Part shown: piece after piece, positions 8,451 to 17,207 of the stretch
Layout: each line of letters starts with the position of its first letter
Position numbering within the stretch: position 1 is the first letter of the stretch
From: Lachnospiraceae bacterium
GTDB lineage: Bacteria > Bacillota > Clostridia > Lachnospirales > Lachnospiraceae
Reading direction: 5' to 3'
DNA length: 64,000 nt
NCBI GenBank assembly: GCA_017482205.1
Contig: JAFUNK010000007.1
Coordinates: 1 to 64,000 of the forward strand
The notes under the pieces: generated by a model
Told to the model about the DNA's origin: nothing
The model's database searches: none
The model's input: the letters and a program-made list of their open reading frames with translations, nothing else
Program-made: the position numbers and the translations under genes

Positions 8451-8536
8451 ATCTCATCAAATCTGTTATCCTTTTATTAAAATCAAACTATACAAAACAC
8501 TATTAACCACATATATACGGAAAGGATAATACAACC

Positions 8537-9268
8537 ATGCCCGATAAAACACAATCCACACACGCAAATTATTTCATAGCAAAAGACAAAAGCAACTCTT
8601 CTGAAAGCACTCCTGGCAAATGCTTCATTATCGGTGCCGGTGACTTTGCCGTGGCGCAGATTCCCGACTACAACGAAGAAACCGATACCCTGATTGCTGT
8701 GGACGGCGGCATTTTTTACTGCGGACTGCTCTCCATCGAGCCGGATGTGATTATTGGGGATTTTGATTCTGTGGATGAAGAAATGGCAACTGCCATTGCC
8801 CTGATTGAAACAAATTATCCCGATAAAGTATTACGATTAAAGCCTGAAAAGGACGATACCGATATGTTGGTTGCCTTAAAATGGGGCCTTGCAAAGGGGT
8901 TTACCTCCTTCCGCATTTATGGTGGATTAGGTGGCAGATTAGACCACACGCTTGCAAATATCCAATGTCTGCTCTATTTAAAAAACAACGGTGCTGACGG
9001 CTATTTGTTGGAAGCGGACGGTATGATTATGGTTTCTGCCACCGGAGATGTGAGACATTTCCAGCCTTCCATGGAGGGATATTTATCCTTGTTCAGTTTA
9101 GAAAAAGAATCCGTAGTTTCTATTGAAAATATGAAATATCCGCTTTCTTCCTATACCGTAACCAATGATTTTCCTATCGGCATCAGCAATGAATTTTTAC
9201 CGGGTCAGGGCGGTACTGTTACCGTTCACTCCGGTGCAGTTGCCATGCTGCTTAAATGGCCGGAGTAA
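8537..9268 (+). CDS. thiN: Thiamine pyrophosphokinase
   Basis: Transfers pyrophosphate from ATP to thiamine, giving thiamine diphosphate in the cytosol. The 243-residue protein shows the family motifs in order: IAVDGGIFYC, PDVIIGDFDSVDE (metal-binding Asp residues), KDDTDMLVALKWGL and GGLGGRLDHTLANI. About 25 residues precede the usual start of the domain (GKCFIIGAGDF). GGAAAGGATAA upstream supports the ATG at 8537. It is not next to rsgA and rpe, its frequent neighbours in other Firmicutes. Confidence 0.93.
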   Translation: MPDKTQSTHANYFIAKDKSNSSESTPGKCFIIGAGDFAVAQIPDYNEETDTLIAVDGGIFYCGLLSIEPDVIIGDFDSVDEEMATAIALIETNYPDKVLRLKPEKDDTDMLVALKWGLAKGFTSFRIYGGLGGRLDHTLANIQCLLYLKNNGADGYLLEADGMIMVSATGDVRHFQPSMEGYLSLFSLEKESVVSIENMKYPLSSYTVTNDFPIGISNEFLPGQGGTVTVHSGAVAMLLKWPE

Positions 9269-9350
9269 AATAACCTATATTAAATTGCCACATTCATTCC
9301 ATATTAGCTTGTCCATCAATCATAAAACATGAAAGTTAGTAAAGCACCCT

Positions 9351-10016
9351 ATGAAAAATTATTTTTCTTTAAAAAATGCTAAAAAGCAAAATTACACCTA
9401 TTCACTTGTTTTTTCTGAATACAGCCTTACTCTTCCCTGTGAAATTATCTTTTCTGACAGGAAAAGTATCAGTATTCAGATAAAAGAAGATGCTTCCGTA
9501 CAGGTAAGGGCACCTTACCGTGCACCAAGGAAAACTTTGGAAACCTTTATAGAGGAAAAACGCAGTTGGATTTATGAAAACCACTTAAAGGTAAAAGAAC
9601 ACATAAAAAAGACTACACCTTCTACTCTGACCCCCTTGCAGGAGCAACAGGTAGAAATCTTAAAGAAACGCTTTCAGAATGCCGCCAGACTTCACTTTCC
9701 CAAACGCTGTGCAGAACTACAAAAACTGACCGGCGGCTATTATACAAAAATTACTATCAGAAATCAGAAAACCCGCTGGGGCAGCTGCTCCCAAACGGGT
9801 ACTCTGAGTTTTAATTATCGATTGATGATGGCACCGCCCGCAGTCATTGACTACGTCATTGTCCACGAACTCTGCCATCTAACACATATGAATCATTCCA
9901 AAGATTTCTGGAATAAGGTTGCTTTAGTCATGCCTGATTATACCACCCATAAAAAATGGCTGAAAGACCACGGAGCTGAACTGACTGAAGCCCATTACCT
10001 GCTTTCACTGACATAA
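9351..10016 (+). CDS. YgjP-like zinc metallohydrolase (DUF45/WLM-type)
   Basis: 221 residues with VIVHELCHLTHMNHSKDFW, an HExxH zinc site with a third His a few residues on, and the family signature TRWGSCSQTGTLSFNYRL before it. An N-terminal domain of about 100 residues precedes the catalytic part. The family is widespread and its substrate is not established. The ribosome site before ATG 9351 is weak (AGTAAAGC). It converges on the operon ending at 10051. Confidence 0.88.
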   Translation: MKNYFSLKNAKKQNYTYSLVFSEYSLTLPCEIIFSDRKSISIQIKEDASVQVRAPYRAPRKTLETFIEEKRSWIYENHLKVKEHIKKTTPSTLTPLQEQQVEILKKRFQNAARLHFPKRCAELQKLTGGYYTKITIRNQKTRWGSCSQTGTLSFNYRLMMAPPAVIDYVIVHELCHLTHMNHSKDFWNKVALVMPDYTTHKKWLKDHGAELTEAHYLLSLT

Positions 10017-10033
10017 CTGTCGTCCTGCCTTCT

Positions 10034-10067
10034 TTAACGAAAGCAGAAACTTACCTGCTTTCGTTAA
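10034..10067. terminator. Perfect 13-bp hairpin between convergent genes
   Basis: TTAACGAAAGCAG (10034-10046) and its exact complement (10055-10067) flank an 8-base loop that contains the stop codon of the solute-binding gene. Only 34 bp separate the two convergent stops, so this is the only candidate for a shared terminator. Neither side has a real T-run, so the function is uncertain. Confidence 0.45.
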
Positions 10068-12537
10068 TGTAAACCTGTGCACGGCTCTGGATAATCTCTA
10101 CAACCTCTTCCACACTCTTCTGTCCTGCAAAATAAGCTGCTGCTTCCTCTTCCACAATTAAATACAGATTTTCGTCGTAGGAATAAGCCATATCTACGGA
10201 GCAGATGTATTCATACAAAGCATCTGCTTCTTCCTTGGACAAGGGCTCTAAAATAAATTCTTCTCCACCTGCCCAGAAATACTGGTCATAATACTCTTTA
10301 TTGCCCTCTTCATCTTCCCAATAAGGTCTTTCCTGTGCTGCTTCCAGTTTTGCAAGAATTGCCTCTTTGTACACCGGCATTCTCCAGTTCATTTCATCCT
10401 CATCAGTCTGGTACTCTTCTGTCAGATAATATCTTAAGAATTCCCAAGCACCTTCCTTGTGAGAAGATCTTGCAGCAATTGCATACTGATTATTTGCTAC
10501 CACTGCCGCACCATTACCTTCCTCAGCAGGGAAACCTATTAAGGTTACAGGTTCTCCGAAATAACCATGTGCATTATATACATAATCCTGGAAATCACCA
10601 ATGGACACATTCATAAGTAAGGTAGCACCTTCTCTGTACTGGGTTTCATAAGACATCCAGTAATCATCTCCCAGGCTATCCCAATCAAATTCTTCCGGGA
10701 ACTGTGCTACAAATTCCAGCACATCCATAAATTCCTGTGATTCAAAATTACACTTTCCGGTATCTCTGTCAATAAAACGTGCACCGTTATTTACCATTAC
10801 ATTTCTCAAGATATCAGCTCTGGTATAAGTTTCTCCGAATACACTTGCATTGGGATTTGCATCCATAAGTGCCTGCAAATCAGCCATAGTCCAACCGGGC
10901 TCTGCTCCTACATCGGCAGTTTTACCCATTACAGTTGAAATATAGAAGCTGGGAATCACACTGTAAAGCTTACCGTCCACAGAATAGGCATCGAATACAT
11001 TTGTCATGTAATCATCCATATTCAGTTCTTCATCTTCCTCAATCATTTTACCGATATCTGCCAGCACACCCTTTGCCACATAGGACTCTACGGGCATGGA
11101 ACTGTCCAAAATCAATATATCCGGCATCTGACCTGTTAAAATATCATTATTCAACTGGGTAACACCTGCGGTATAATCTTCAGCGGTATCATACATGGAA
11201 TAATCCTTTACCAGAATACGATACTGCTCGCTTTCTTTATTAAATTCTACTATACGTCTGCGCAGATAATAATCCAGATAATGACATGCCAGACTGATAA
11301 CTTCCTTGTCGGGAATATCTGCCGGGTCTACATAGGTGCAAACAGCCAGATGAGTCTCCCATGTATCCTGATCATGATAAGTACAGAACAAAGTCTTATC
11401 ATCCATTTCATACATCTGGTCAATCGATGTACCGTCCATATCTGAGTTAATATAACTTAAAATCTGTGTAGTTTCTTCGTCTCCGAAATTATATCCATAA
11501 AGACCGGAGGAATTTGTTAAAAGTAAGTCATAGCTTACACCATTACGAATCCCATAATTGGTTAAAAATCCGGGCAGTTCCATATCCTCGCCGGGCTGCT
11601 TGGTCTGCATATTATAGGTTCTTAAAAACATCTTGGTCCAGTCATTATTGTAACCGACCATATTCAAAAAACCTTCCTCATCTACAAAAAGATTCTGAAT
11701 ATAACCATCTGCGGAAGTATCAATTTCTTCGATTACCTTACCGCTTGCATCTATAATACGGATACACTGCTCCATCTGCAAGGCAATGTTACCGTTTGCA
11801 TCAGCGGTTATATTGTTAATCCACATATATTCCATATTCTGGTCATCATTGATAACAATATTATTAAGCAGTTCACCATTTAAATCATATGCAAACAACT
11901 CCAAAGTTGCTTCGCCCGGCATATAATTGCCCATGACATCATAGCTGTAAGAAGAACTTTCCAGCACCAGATATACACCGTTTGCGTCCAATGCATATGT
12001 ACTCAGCCAAACATCTTCGTAAGTGGTAACATCTTCTTCCACGCCTTCTCCGGCACCATCCTCTTCCACAGGTTCATCCAGGGTTGCAGGTTCATCTGCC
12101 GGAAGGGGTTCTACTACGGCTACCGCCTCCGTAACAGCAATTGCTGATTCTGCAAGAGGCACAGGTTCAAAATCCTCTTCCGGAATCTCATCATAGGGAA
12201 CCCAGTAAGGATTTTCCTTTAAAGTGTTCAAAAGTTCTACCGACTGTACATCACTGCCGTCTATCTTGCAGGATACCAGACTGACTACCATACCTGTCAT
12301 TTCTTCGTAATAGTATCTGTCTGTCAGCATATAGACCCTGTCATTTGCAAAACAAGCCGTAGACATATTGGTATTTTCATCTAAAATATCTGCTTCAATG
12401 TCCTCCATACGATATACGTATTTCTTGGCTTCTTCATTGTTGGCAGCATCATTTTTGTTGCCACCGCATGCTGCAAGGCTAAAAATCATAATACCTGACA
12501 GCAGCACACTGATTACTCTTTTACTCCACTTTTTCAT
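10051..12537 (-). CDS. Large lipoprotein: N-terminal propeller-like region plus extracellular solute-binding domain
   Basis: An 828-residue secreted lipoprotein. The signal peptide ends in the lipobox SLAACG. Residues about 40-400 contain repeated short beta-type blocks with aromatic pairs and look like a sensor or propeller domain. From about residue 410 (VISLACHYLDYYLRRRIVEF) the protein has the family-1 solute-binding fold of sugar ABC importers, with EPGWTMADLQALM and EGAWEFLRYYLTEEYQ. It is a paralogue of the 785-residue product of 17208-19565, at the other end of the same operon. The ATG at 12537 has AGGAGGAG just upstream and overlaps the previous gene by 17 bp. The ligand is unknown. 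Confidence 0.8.
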   Translation of the reverse strand: MKKWSKRVISVLLSGIMIFSLAACGGNKNDAANNEEAKKYVYRMEDIEADILDENTNMSTACFANDRVYMLTDRYYYEEMTGMVVSLVSCKIDGSDVQSVELLNTLKENPYWVPYDEIPEEDFEPVPLAESAIAVTEAVAVVEPLPADEPATLDEPVEEDGAGEGVEEDVTTYEDVWLSTYALDANGVYLVLESSSYSYDVMGNYMPGEATLELFAYDLNGELLNNIVINDDQNMEYMWINNITADANGNIALQMEQCIRIIDASGKVIEEIDTSADGYIQNLFVDEEGFLNMVGYNNDWTKMFLRTYNMQTKQPGEDMELPGFLTNYGIRNGVSYDLLLTNSSGLYGYNFGDEETTQILSYINSDMDGTSIDQMYEMDDKTLFCTYHDQDTWETHLAVCTYVDPADIPDKEVISLACHYLDYYLRRRIVEFNKESEQYRILVKDYSMYDTAEDYTAGVTQLNNDILTGQMPDILILDSSMPVESYVAKGVLADIGKMIEEDEELNMDDYMTNVFDAYSVDGKLYSVIPSFYISTVMGKTADVGAEPGWTMADLQALMDANPNASVFGETYTRADILRNVMVNNGARFIDRDTGKCNFESQEFMDVLEFVAQFPEEFDWDSLGDDYWMSYETQYREGATLLMNVSIGDFQDYVYNAHGYFGEPVTLIGFPAEEGNGAAVVANNQYAIAARSSHKEGAWEFLRYYLTEEYQTDEDEMNWRMPVYKEAILAKLEAAQERPYWEDEEGNKEYYDQYFWAGGEEFILEPLSKEEADALYEYICSVDMAYSYDENLYLIVEEEAAAYFAGQKSVEEVVEIIQSRAQVYINESR

Positions 12538-13780
12538 TCTTCTCCTCCTCATTTTCCTGACCTGAACTTTCAGGTTCCTTTTTGGAATTTCTTTCCTTCT
12601 TAGGCTTCTTTTCCTTTTTGGGTTTCTTTTCCTTTTTGGGCTTCTTTTCCTTCTTGGGCTTTTCTACTTCTTGCCCTGACTTTTTCAATTCTTTCTTCTC
12701 TTTTCTTGCCTTACTTTTTGCCCAATGCTTCTCCCTAAGTCTGTCAACCTTATCCGTAAACTTGTGCCACAGACTCTTTGCTGTCCACGTTCTGCGCTTC
12801 CATGCACCTCTTAAGAACCCAATCAAAAGCACTACCGGATATAAAAACAGCAACACCGCTATCACTAATAACAGCATCATAATGTCCTCATGTCCTCTGG
12901 CAATATTTTCCCAATACGGATATATAATAGCTTTACTACTCATGGAACGGGTGCCAAACTGTGCAAGTTGTTTGAATAACGGTATCATTTCATAACGGCT
13001 GGTATTTTCTACTACCTCCACCTCATTCTCCGCTACTCCGATATTTTCCATCACATAGGTTTTTGCATAACCGCTGACCGGATTAGGCATAACCAACTCG
13101 TAAGTATTGATACCATAATTCGTTCCGTACTTACTCAAAGTCTCATAGGACACGTAAACAACCGATGCATCCAAGCCTGCCGCAGCCTCCAGCCTTCCTT
13201 CCGGTCTTTCTACCACACCGGCAACCAGATGGGGAATCTTGCTGATATAAACAATCTGTCCCACAATATCATTGCTGCCAAACAACTGCCATGCGGCATC
13301 CTCATCCAGTATAACATAATCCTGCATCAAATCACTACCGGAAAAATACGAACCGGTTTCCAATTTAAGCGGGTGGAATAAAAAGAAATCGCCACCAATT
13401 CCTACTGCTGAAATTTCCAAACCCGTCCTGTCACTTTCAATATATACTTTTCCGCTGGCACTGTAAGCATCTGCCCAAAGTCTTGCACTTTCATTCTCAG
13501 AAGTACTGACAATAGAGGCTTCTTCCAAAGCTTTGGTCAGATTGTACCCAAAAGATATTATACTGTCTTCTGAAATCCCTGCCTCTCTTGAAAAGAAGCA
13601 ACTGACCTGTGCTACATCTCCATCATCGGACCACCGCTCTGCCATATTCTGGTCTTCCAACCCTGACACGGTGTACGAGCCATAGCCTATAATCACAAGA
13701 CCAATGATGACCGAGATAACGCCGCTGATAAACAAAGCTATCTGCCTGCCAGTCAGTCTTCGCATGATTTTATTTATCAT
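12521..13780 (-). CDS. MacB periplasmic-core-like membrane protein without FtsX helices or ATPase
   Basis: A 419-residue protein with one membrane helix at about residues 12-35, an extracellular domain of about 260 residues resembling the MacB periplasmic core, a second helix near 300-325 (MMLLLVIAVLLFLYPVVLL), and a very basic cytoplasmic tail with four PKKEKK-type repeats ending in a glutamate-rich stretch. True MacB permeases have four helices and a fused or partnered ATPase; neither is here. GGAGG lies 10 bases before ATG 13780, 15 bp after the HlyD-like gene stops. The pairing with an adaptor protein suggests they form one envelope complex. Confidence 0.6.
   Translation of the reverse strand: MINKIMRRLTGRQIALFISGVISVIIGLVIIGYGSYTVSGLEDQNMAERWSDDGDVAQVSCFFSREAGISEDSIISFGYNLTKALEEASIVSTSENESARLWADAYSASGKVYIESDRTGLEISAVGIGGDFFLFHPLKLETGSYFSGSDLMQDYVILDEDAAWQLFGSNDIVGQIVYISKIPHLVAGVVERPEGRLEAAAGLDASVVYVSYETLSKYGTNYGINTYELVMPNPVSGYAKTYVMENIGVAENEVEVVENTSRYEMIPLFKQLAQFGTRSMSSKAIIYPYWENIARGHEDIMMLLLVIAVLLFLYPVVLLIGFLRGAWKRRTWTAKSLWHKFTDKVDRLREKHWAKSKARKEKKELKKSGQEVEKPKKEKKPKKEKKPKKEKKPKKERNSKKEPESSGQENEEEKNEKVE
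12597..12663. repeat. 18-bp coding repeat (PKKEKK tail)
   Basis: About four tandem 18-bp units encode PKKEKK hexapeptides in the tail of the MacB-like protein. On the plus strand the unit reads approximately GGCTTCTTTTCCTTTTTG. Slippage could easily change the copy number, so the tail length is likely to vary between strains. Confidence 0.8.
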
Positions 13781-13795
13781 CTAAACCGTGCCTCC

Positions 13796-15265
13796 TTAAT
13801 CCGGCAATCTCACTAACTGCCCTGCTTCTACAGGCTTCGTAGATGTTGTAATTACATATTCATAACCATATGCACCGGTAATGGCAGACTGGGTATCATC
13901 AGAAGCAAGCACTTCTATGTCATACCGCACTGCATAATATCTGGTACCTAACGGACTGCTTTTTGCTTCCACTACCAGAATAAATTTACCGTTATTATCT
14001 TCCCTGATTGCACTGTTGGGTACAATCATTTCATAGTTCTGACTCTTCTCACCTACCTGCAGGCTCAAAGACTGCCCTTCAATCAAATCACCTGTTAAGT
14101 TAAAGGTTACCAGTTTTTTCTTTGCAGGGTCTGTAGGGTCAGGTTTAATAGAAGCCACGGTAGCGGTCACGTCCTCATACCACCATGAATTTACCAGTTC
14201 TGCAGGGTCACCTACCGAAATCTGCTTCGCCTGGTCATTTGTTACTGAAAAACTTAAAGTAAAACCTTTGCCTTCCGGCTGAATAACTGCTACCGGTACA
14301 TCAGGAGAGGTATATTCTCCGGATCTGACTGACAGAGAAGTAATCGTACCTGCAATCTCTGCAGTTACGGTTGCACCGATAGACTGGCTTTCTAAGCTCT
14401 CTACCTTAGCTTCTGCCTTTTCTACCGCATCCTTTAAAGAACCAAGGCTGATAGCAGTATTGATATCCGTTGCCAGACTTTCTACCTCCGCTTCTGCCTC
14501 TGCTAAATCAGCCTGCAATTCTGCTCTTTCTGCTTCCAGTTTACTGAACTCCAGATTTGCCGCATTGGCAGTATTCTGTGCTGCCAGATACAACTGTTCT
14601 GCTTCGGTTCTCTGCTTATTTAAATCTGCAATAGCAGTTGCATTACCGCTGCTGATACCATACTGATAATTTAACCAGTTATCAATATTTGCCAATGCAT
14701 TCTGCTTTGCCGTCAAATCCATATCCGCAGCTTCCTTAGCTGCTTTGGCAGTATTATAAGCTTCTTCCTGCACATCCAGTGCTGCCTCAATATCTTCTAC
14801 TACCTTCTGTGCCTCGATTAGCTGGCTGCGATAACTGGACGTAGATTCTGTATATCCTGCATTCTGCATGGTATCTACACTTAATCCTCCTGCTAACACT
14901 GCCGCGTCATAAGCCTGTTGTGCCAGTTCCAATTCTGCTCTTGCAGCCTTTAACTCTTCACTTTCCACATCTTCCAGATAACAGATAACATCTCCTACTG
15001 CCACCGTATCACCCACACGTACTTCTACGCCGGTAACCTTGCGGGACTCTGTTATTTTAACATTGTATAAATCACTGCATTCTACCGTACCGGTTCCCCG
15101 TACCTTCGCAGTAATCGTACCGGATGTAATATACTGTGCTGCCACCTCCGGCAAAGAATAGTTCATAATTGTGTTAGAAAAGAATGTCAGCACCAGCATA
15201 ATGGACAAAAAGATAATTGCCGCTGTTTTTACCCATTCTCTCCTTTTCCCTTTGTTCTCGTTCAT
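13796..15265 (-). CDS. HlyD/RND-type membrane-fusion adaptor protein
   Basis: A 489-residue protein with an N-terminal membrane anchor (residues about 12-32), a lipoyl-like half (GTVECSDLYNVKITE and VGDTVAVGDVICYLED), a long alanine/glutamate-rich coiled coil (about residues 100-290), the returning lipoyl half (VTAEIAGTITSLSVRSGEY) and a C-terminal beta-barrel. Such adaptors link an inner-membrane transporter to the outside; in Gram-positives they usually pair with MacB-type ABC exporters. GGGAGAG precedes ATG 15265. It lies between sugar-type permeases and a MacB-like protein in one operon. Confidence 0.88.
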   Translation of the reverse strand: MNENKGKRREWVKTAAIIFLSIMLVLTFFSNTIMNYSLPEVAAQYITSGTITAKVRGTGTVECSDLYNVKITESRKVTGVEVRVGDTVAVGDVICYLEDVESEELKAARAELELAQQAYDAAVLAGGLSVDTMQNAGYTESTSSYRSQLIEAQKVVEDIEAALDVQEEAYNTAKAAKEAADMDLTAKQNALANIDNWLNYQYGISSGNATAIADLNKQRTEAEQLYLAAQNTANAANLEFSKLEAERAELQADLAEAEAEVESLATDINTAISLGSLKDAVEKAEAKVESLESQSIGATVTAEIAGTITSLSVRSGEYTSPDVPVAVIQPEGKGFTLSFSVTNDQAKQISVGDPAELVNSWWYEDVTATVASIKPDPTDPAKKKLVTFNLTGDLIEGQSLSLQVGEKSQNYEMIVPNSAIREDNNGKFILVVEAKSSPLGTRYYAVRYDIEVLASDDTQSAITGAYGYEYVITTSTKPVEAGQLVRLPD

Positions 15266-15290
15266 AATTTTCTCTCCCTTTCCAAAACCT

Positions 15291-16247
15291 CTATCCTTTT
15301 ATACCGCCCTGATAGGTAATACCGTCTACCAGATACTCTTCACCATACAAAAATACAAATATACTGGGTATCATATAAATGGTTGCCACCGCAAATGCCA
15401 GTCCGATTTCACCCTGGTTTATCTTGCTTAAGAAAACGGACAAGGGATGTTTTTCCGCATCCGACAATAAAATCAGTGGTTGCTCTACCATATTCCAGTA
15501 ATCGATAAATACCAGAATGGCTGCGGAGCAGATAGCCCCTTTACACAGCGGAAAACAAACTCTTCTGAATATCTGCCATTCACCTGCACCATCAATCTGT
15601 GCCGCTTCGATAACCGATGTTGGAATACGCCGCATAAACTTGGTCAGCAGATACACCGCAAAGGGTGAAAATATACCCGGTAACCAGATAGCCCAGTTGG
15701 TATCCAATGTGTTAAACCAGCCTGCCACCAGATAGTTGGGCACCAGCGTTACCTGATAAGGCATTAACATCAGTATAATATAGGAAAAAAAGATAATCTC
15801 CCTTAACCGCCCTCTATATCGGGTAAAACCATATGCTGCCAGTGTTGCCACCAATAACTGAAATACCACAATCGGTACTACCAGTACAACGGAGTTCCAG
15901 AATTTAAGAAGGTATTCCGGACTCTTTAGCAATACAGTAATGTACTGACTGAAAGACACCATATCCGGAATAAACTTTAAGTTTACCTTTTCGGATATGT
16001 AAACCTTGCCACCACTTTCACTGGTAGCAAATACCGAACCGTAATTGGCGGATATTTCTGACGAAGACATAAAAGAATTGGTAATCGTCAGCACAATGGG
16101 CAGCAAAAACAATATCGCAAAGGCTGCCGCCACCAACGTGGCAATGGCAATCTTAACCGTATGTACCCGGTTTCTTCTTTTGGCTCTTTTTTTGTCCCGC
16201 TTAACAGAAAAGTCAGGTTGTGGTCTCGTAAGTTTTTCCCTTCTCAT
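15291..16247 (-). CDS. Carbohydrate-type ABC importer permease, MalG family
   Basis: A 318-residue inner-membrane permease with six predicted helices. The cytoplasmic EAA loop that docks the ATPase is seen as EAAQIDGAGEWQIFRRVCFPL. A basic N-terminal tail (residues 1-28) precedes TM1. Its start overlaps the stop of the MalF-type partner by 4 bp (ATGA), so the two are translationally coupled. No ATPase gene is nearby; a shared MsmX-type ATPase elsewhere would be needed. Confidence 0.92.
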   Translation of the reverse strand: MRREKLTRPQPDFSVKRDKKRAKRRNRVHTVKIAIATLVAAAFAILFLLPIVLTITNSFMSSSEISANYGSVFATSESGGKVYISEKVNLKFIPDMVSFSQYITVLLKSPEYLLKFWNSVVLVVPIVVFQLLVATLAAYGFTRYRGRLREIIFFSYIILMLMPYQVTLVPNYLVAGWFNTLDTNWAIWLPGIFSPFAVYLLTKFMRRIPTSVIEAAQIDGAGEWQIFRRVCFPLCKGAICSAAILVFIDYWNMVEQPLILLSDAEKHPLSVFLSKINQGEIGLAFAVATIYMIPSIFVFLYGEEYLVDGITYQGGIKG

Positions 16248-17161
16248 CCTTCCACATCCTTTCCGAAACGGTTCTCTGCAATAAACAAAATACCTATAAT
16301 CACTATCATAACCAGTGACATCAGTATCGCTGCTGCCGATAACCTCTGATAATCCAAGGTTGCAAAAGCATTATTCATAAAATGCTGCAACAAATAAATC
16401 GCATCATAAGGGTGATCACCCGTCAGCAGATATACCTCTCTGAACACCTTAAAAGAGTTAATTAAGGACATAATCGTTACAAATAATATTGTAGAGGACA
16501 AATACCTGATTTTAATATGAAAAAATGTCTGAAACGGCGTTGCACTCTCCAGTTTTGCCACCTCCAAAATATCTTTGGGGATACTTGCCAGTGCTGCCAT
16601 AAACAGAATCATGTTATAGCCTAAATTCTTCCACAAAAAGAGTATAATGACTACTATCTGGGAATACTGGGATTTCATCCAGTCAATCTTATCAAGCCCC
16701 AGTGCTACCAGCACATCATTGACGGCACCGTTATAATGGAACAATACCTGCCAGATTAACACAATGGATGCCACAGGCACCATCATGGGACTTAAGAAAA
16801 AGGTCCTAAACTGGCTTCTGAAAGGTAATTTTGCATCCAGTACCATTGCCAGTACCAACGATAATATTACCGCCAGGGGCACCGCTATGGCTGAAAACGT
16901 AGCCGTATTTTTTACCGCGGTCTGGAACGCCGCATTCTGTAATACTCTTTTAAAATTATCTAAAAATACAAAATTCATGGATATGGGATTATCTACTACG
17001 GAATAAAAGATAACCACCATAAAAGGAATAATAAAAAACAATAAAACGCCAATAAGGCTGGGGGCTAAATAAAGCCCCGAGCCTAATTTCTGTTTTCTGA
17101 GACGTTTTGTGGATTTTGTTTTTACCTTAACTGTCTTTTCGACTTTTGCCCTTTTTCCCAA
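16244..17161 (-). CDS. Carbohydrate-type ABC importer permease, MalF family
   Basis: A 305-residue permease with six helices after a lysine-rich N-terminus. Its EAA-type loop reads EVAKLESATPFQTFFHIKI, where the usual Gly is replaced (ESAT instead of DGA), a mild deviation. The start is TTG at 17161 with GGAGAG 8 bases upstream; no ATG suits the N-terminus better. It follows the 785-residue lipoprotein gene by 46 bp. Confidence 0.9.
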   Translation of the reverse strand: MGKRAKVEKTVKVKTKSTKRLRKQKLGSGLYLAPSLIGVLLFFIIPFMVVIFYSVVDNPISMNFVFLDNFKRVLQNAAFQTAVKNTATFSAIAVPLAVILSLVLAMVLDAKLPFRSQFRTFFLSPMMVPVASIVLIWQVLFHYNGAVNDVLVALGLDKIDWMKSQYSQIVVIILFLWKNLGYNMILFMAALASIPKDILEVAKLESATPFQTFFHIKIRYLSSTILFVTIMSLINSFKVFREVYLLTGDHPYDAIYLLQHFMNNAFATLDYQRLSAAAILMSLVMIVIIGILFIAENRFGKDVEG

Positions 17162-17207
17162 CGTCTATACTCTCCAATCTGTGCAGGACACCGCTTTCCT
17201 GCCTTTA

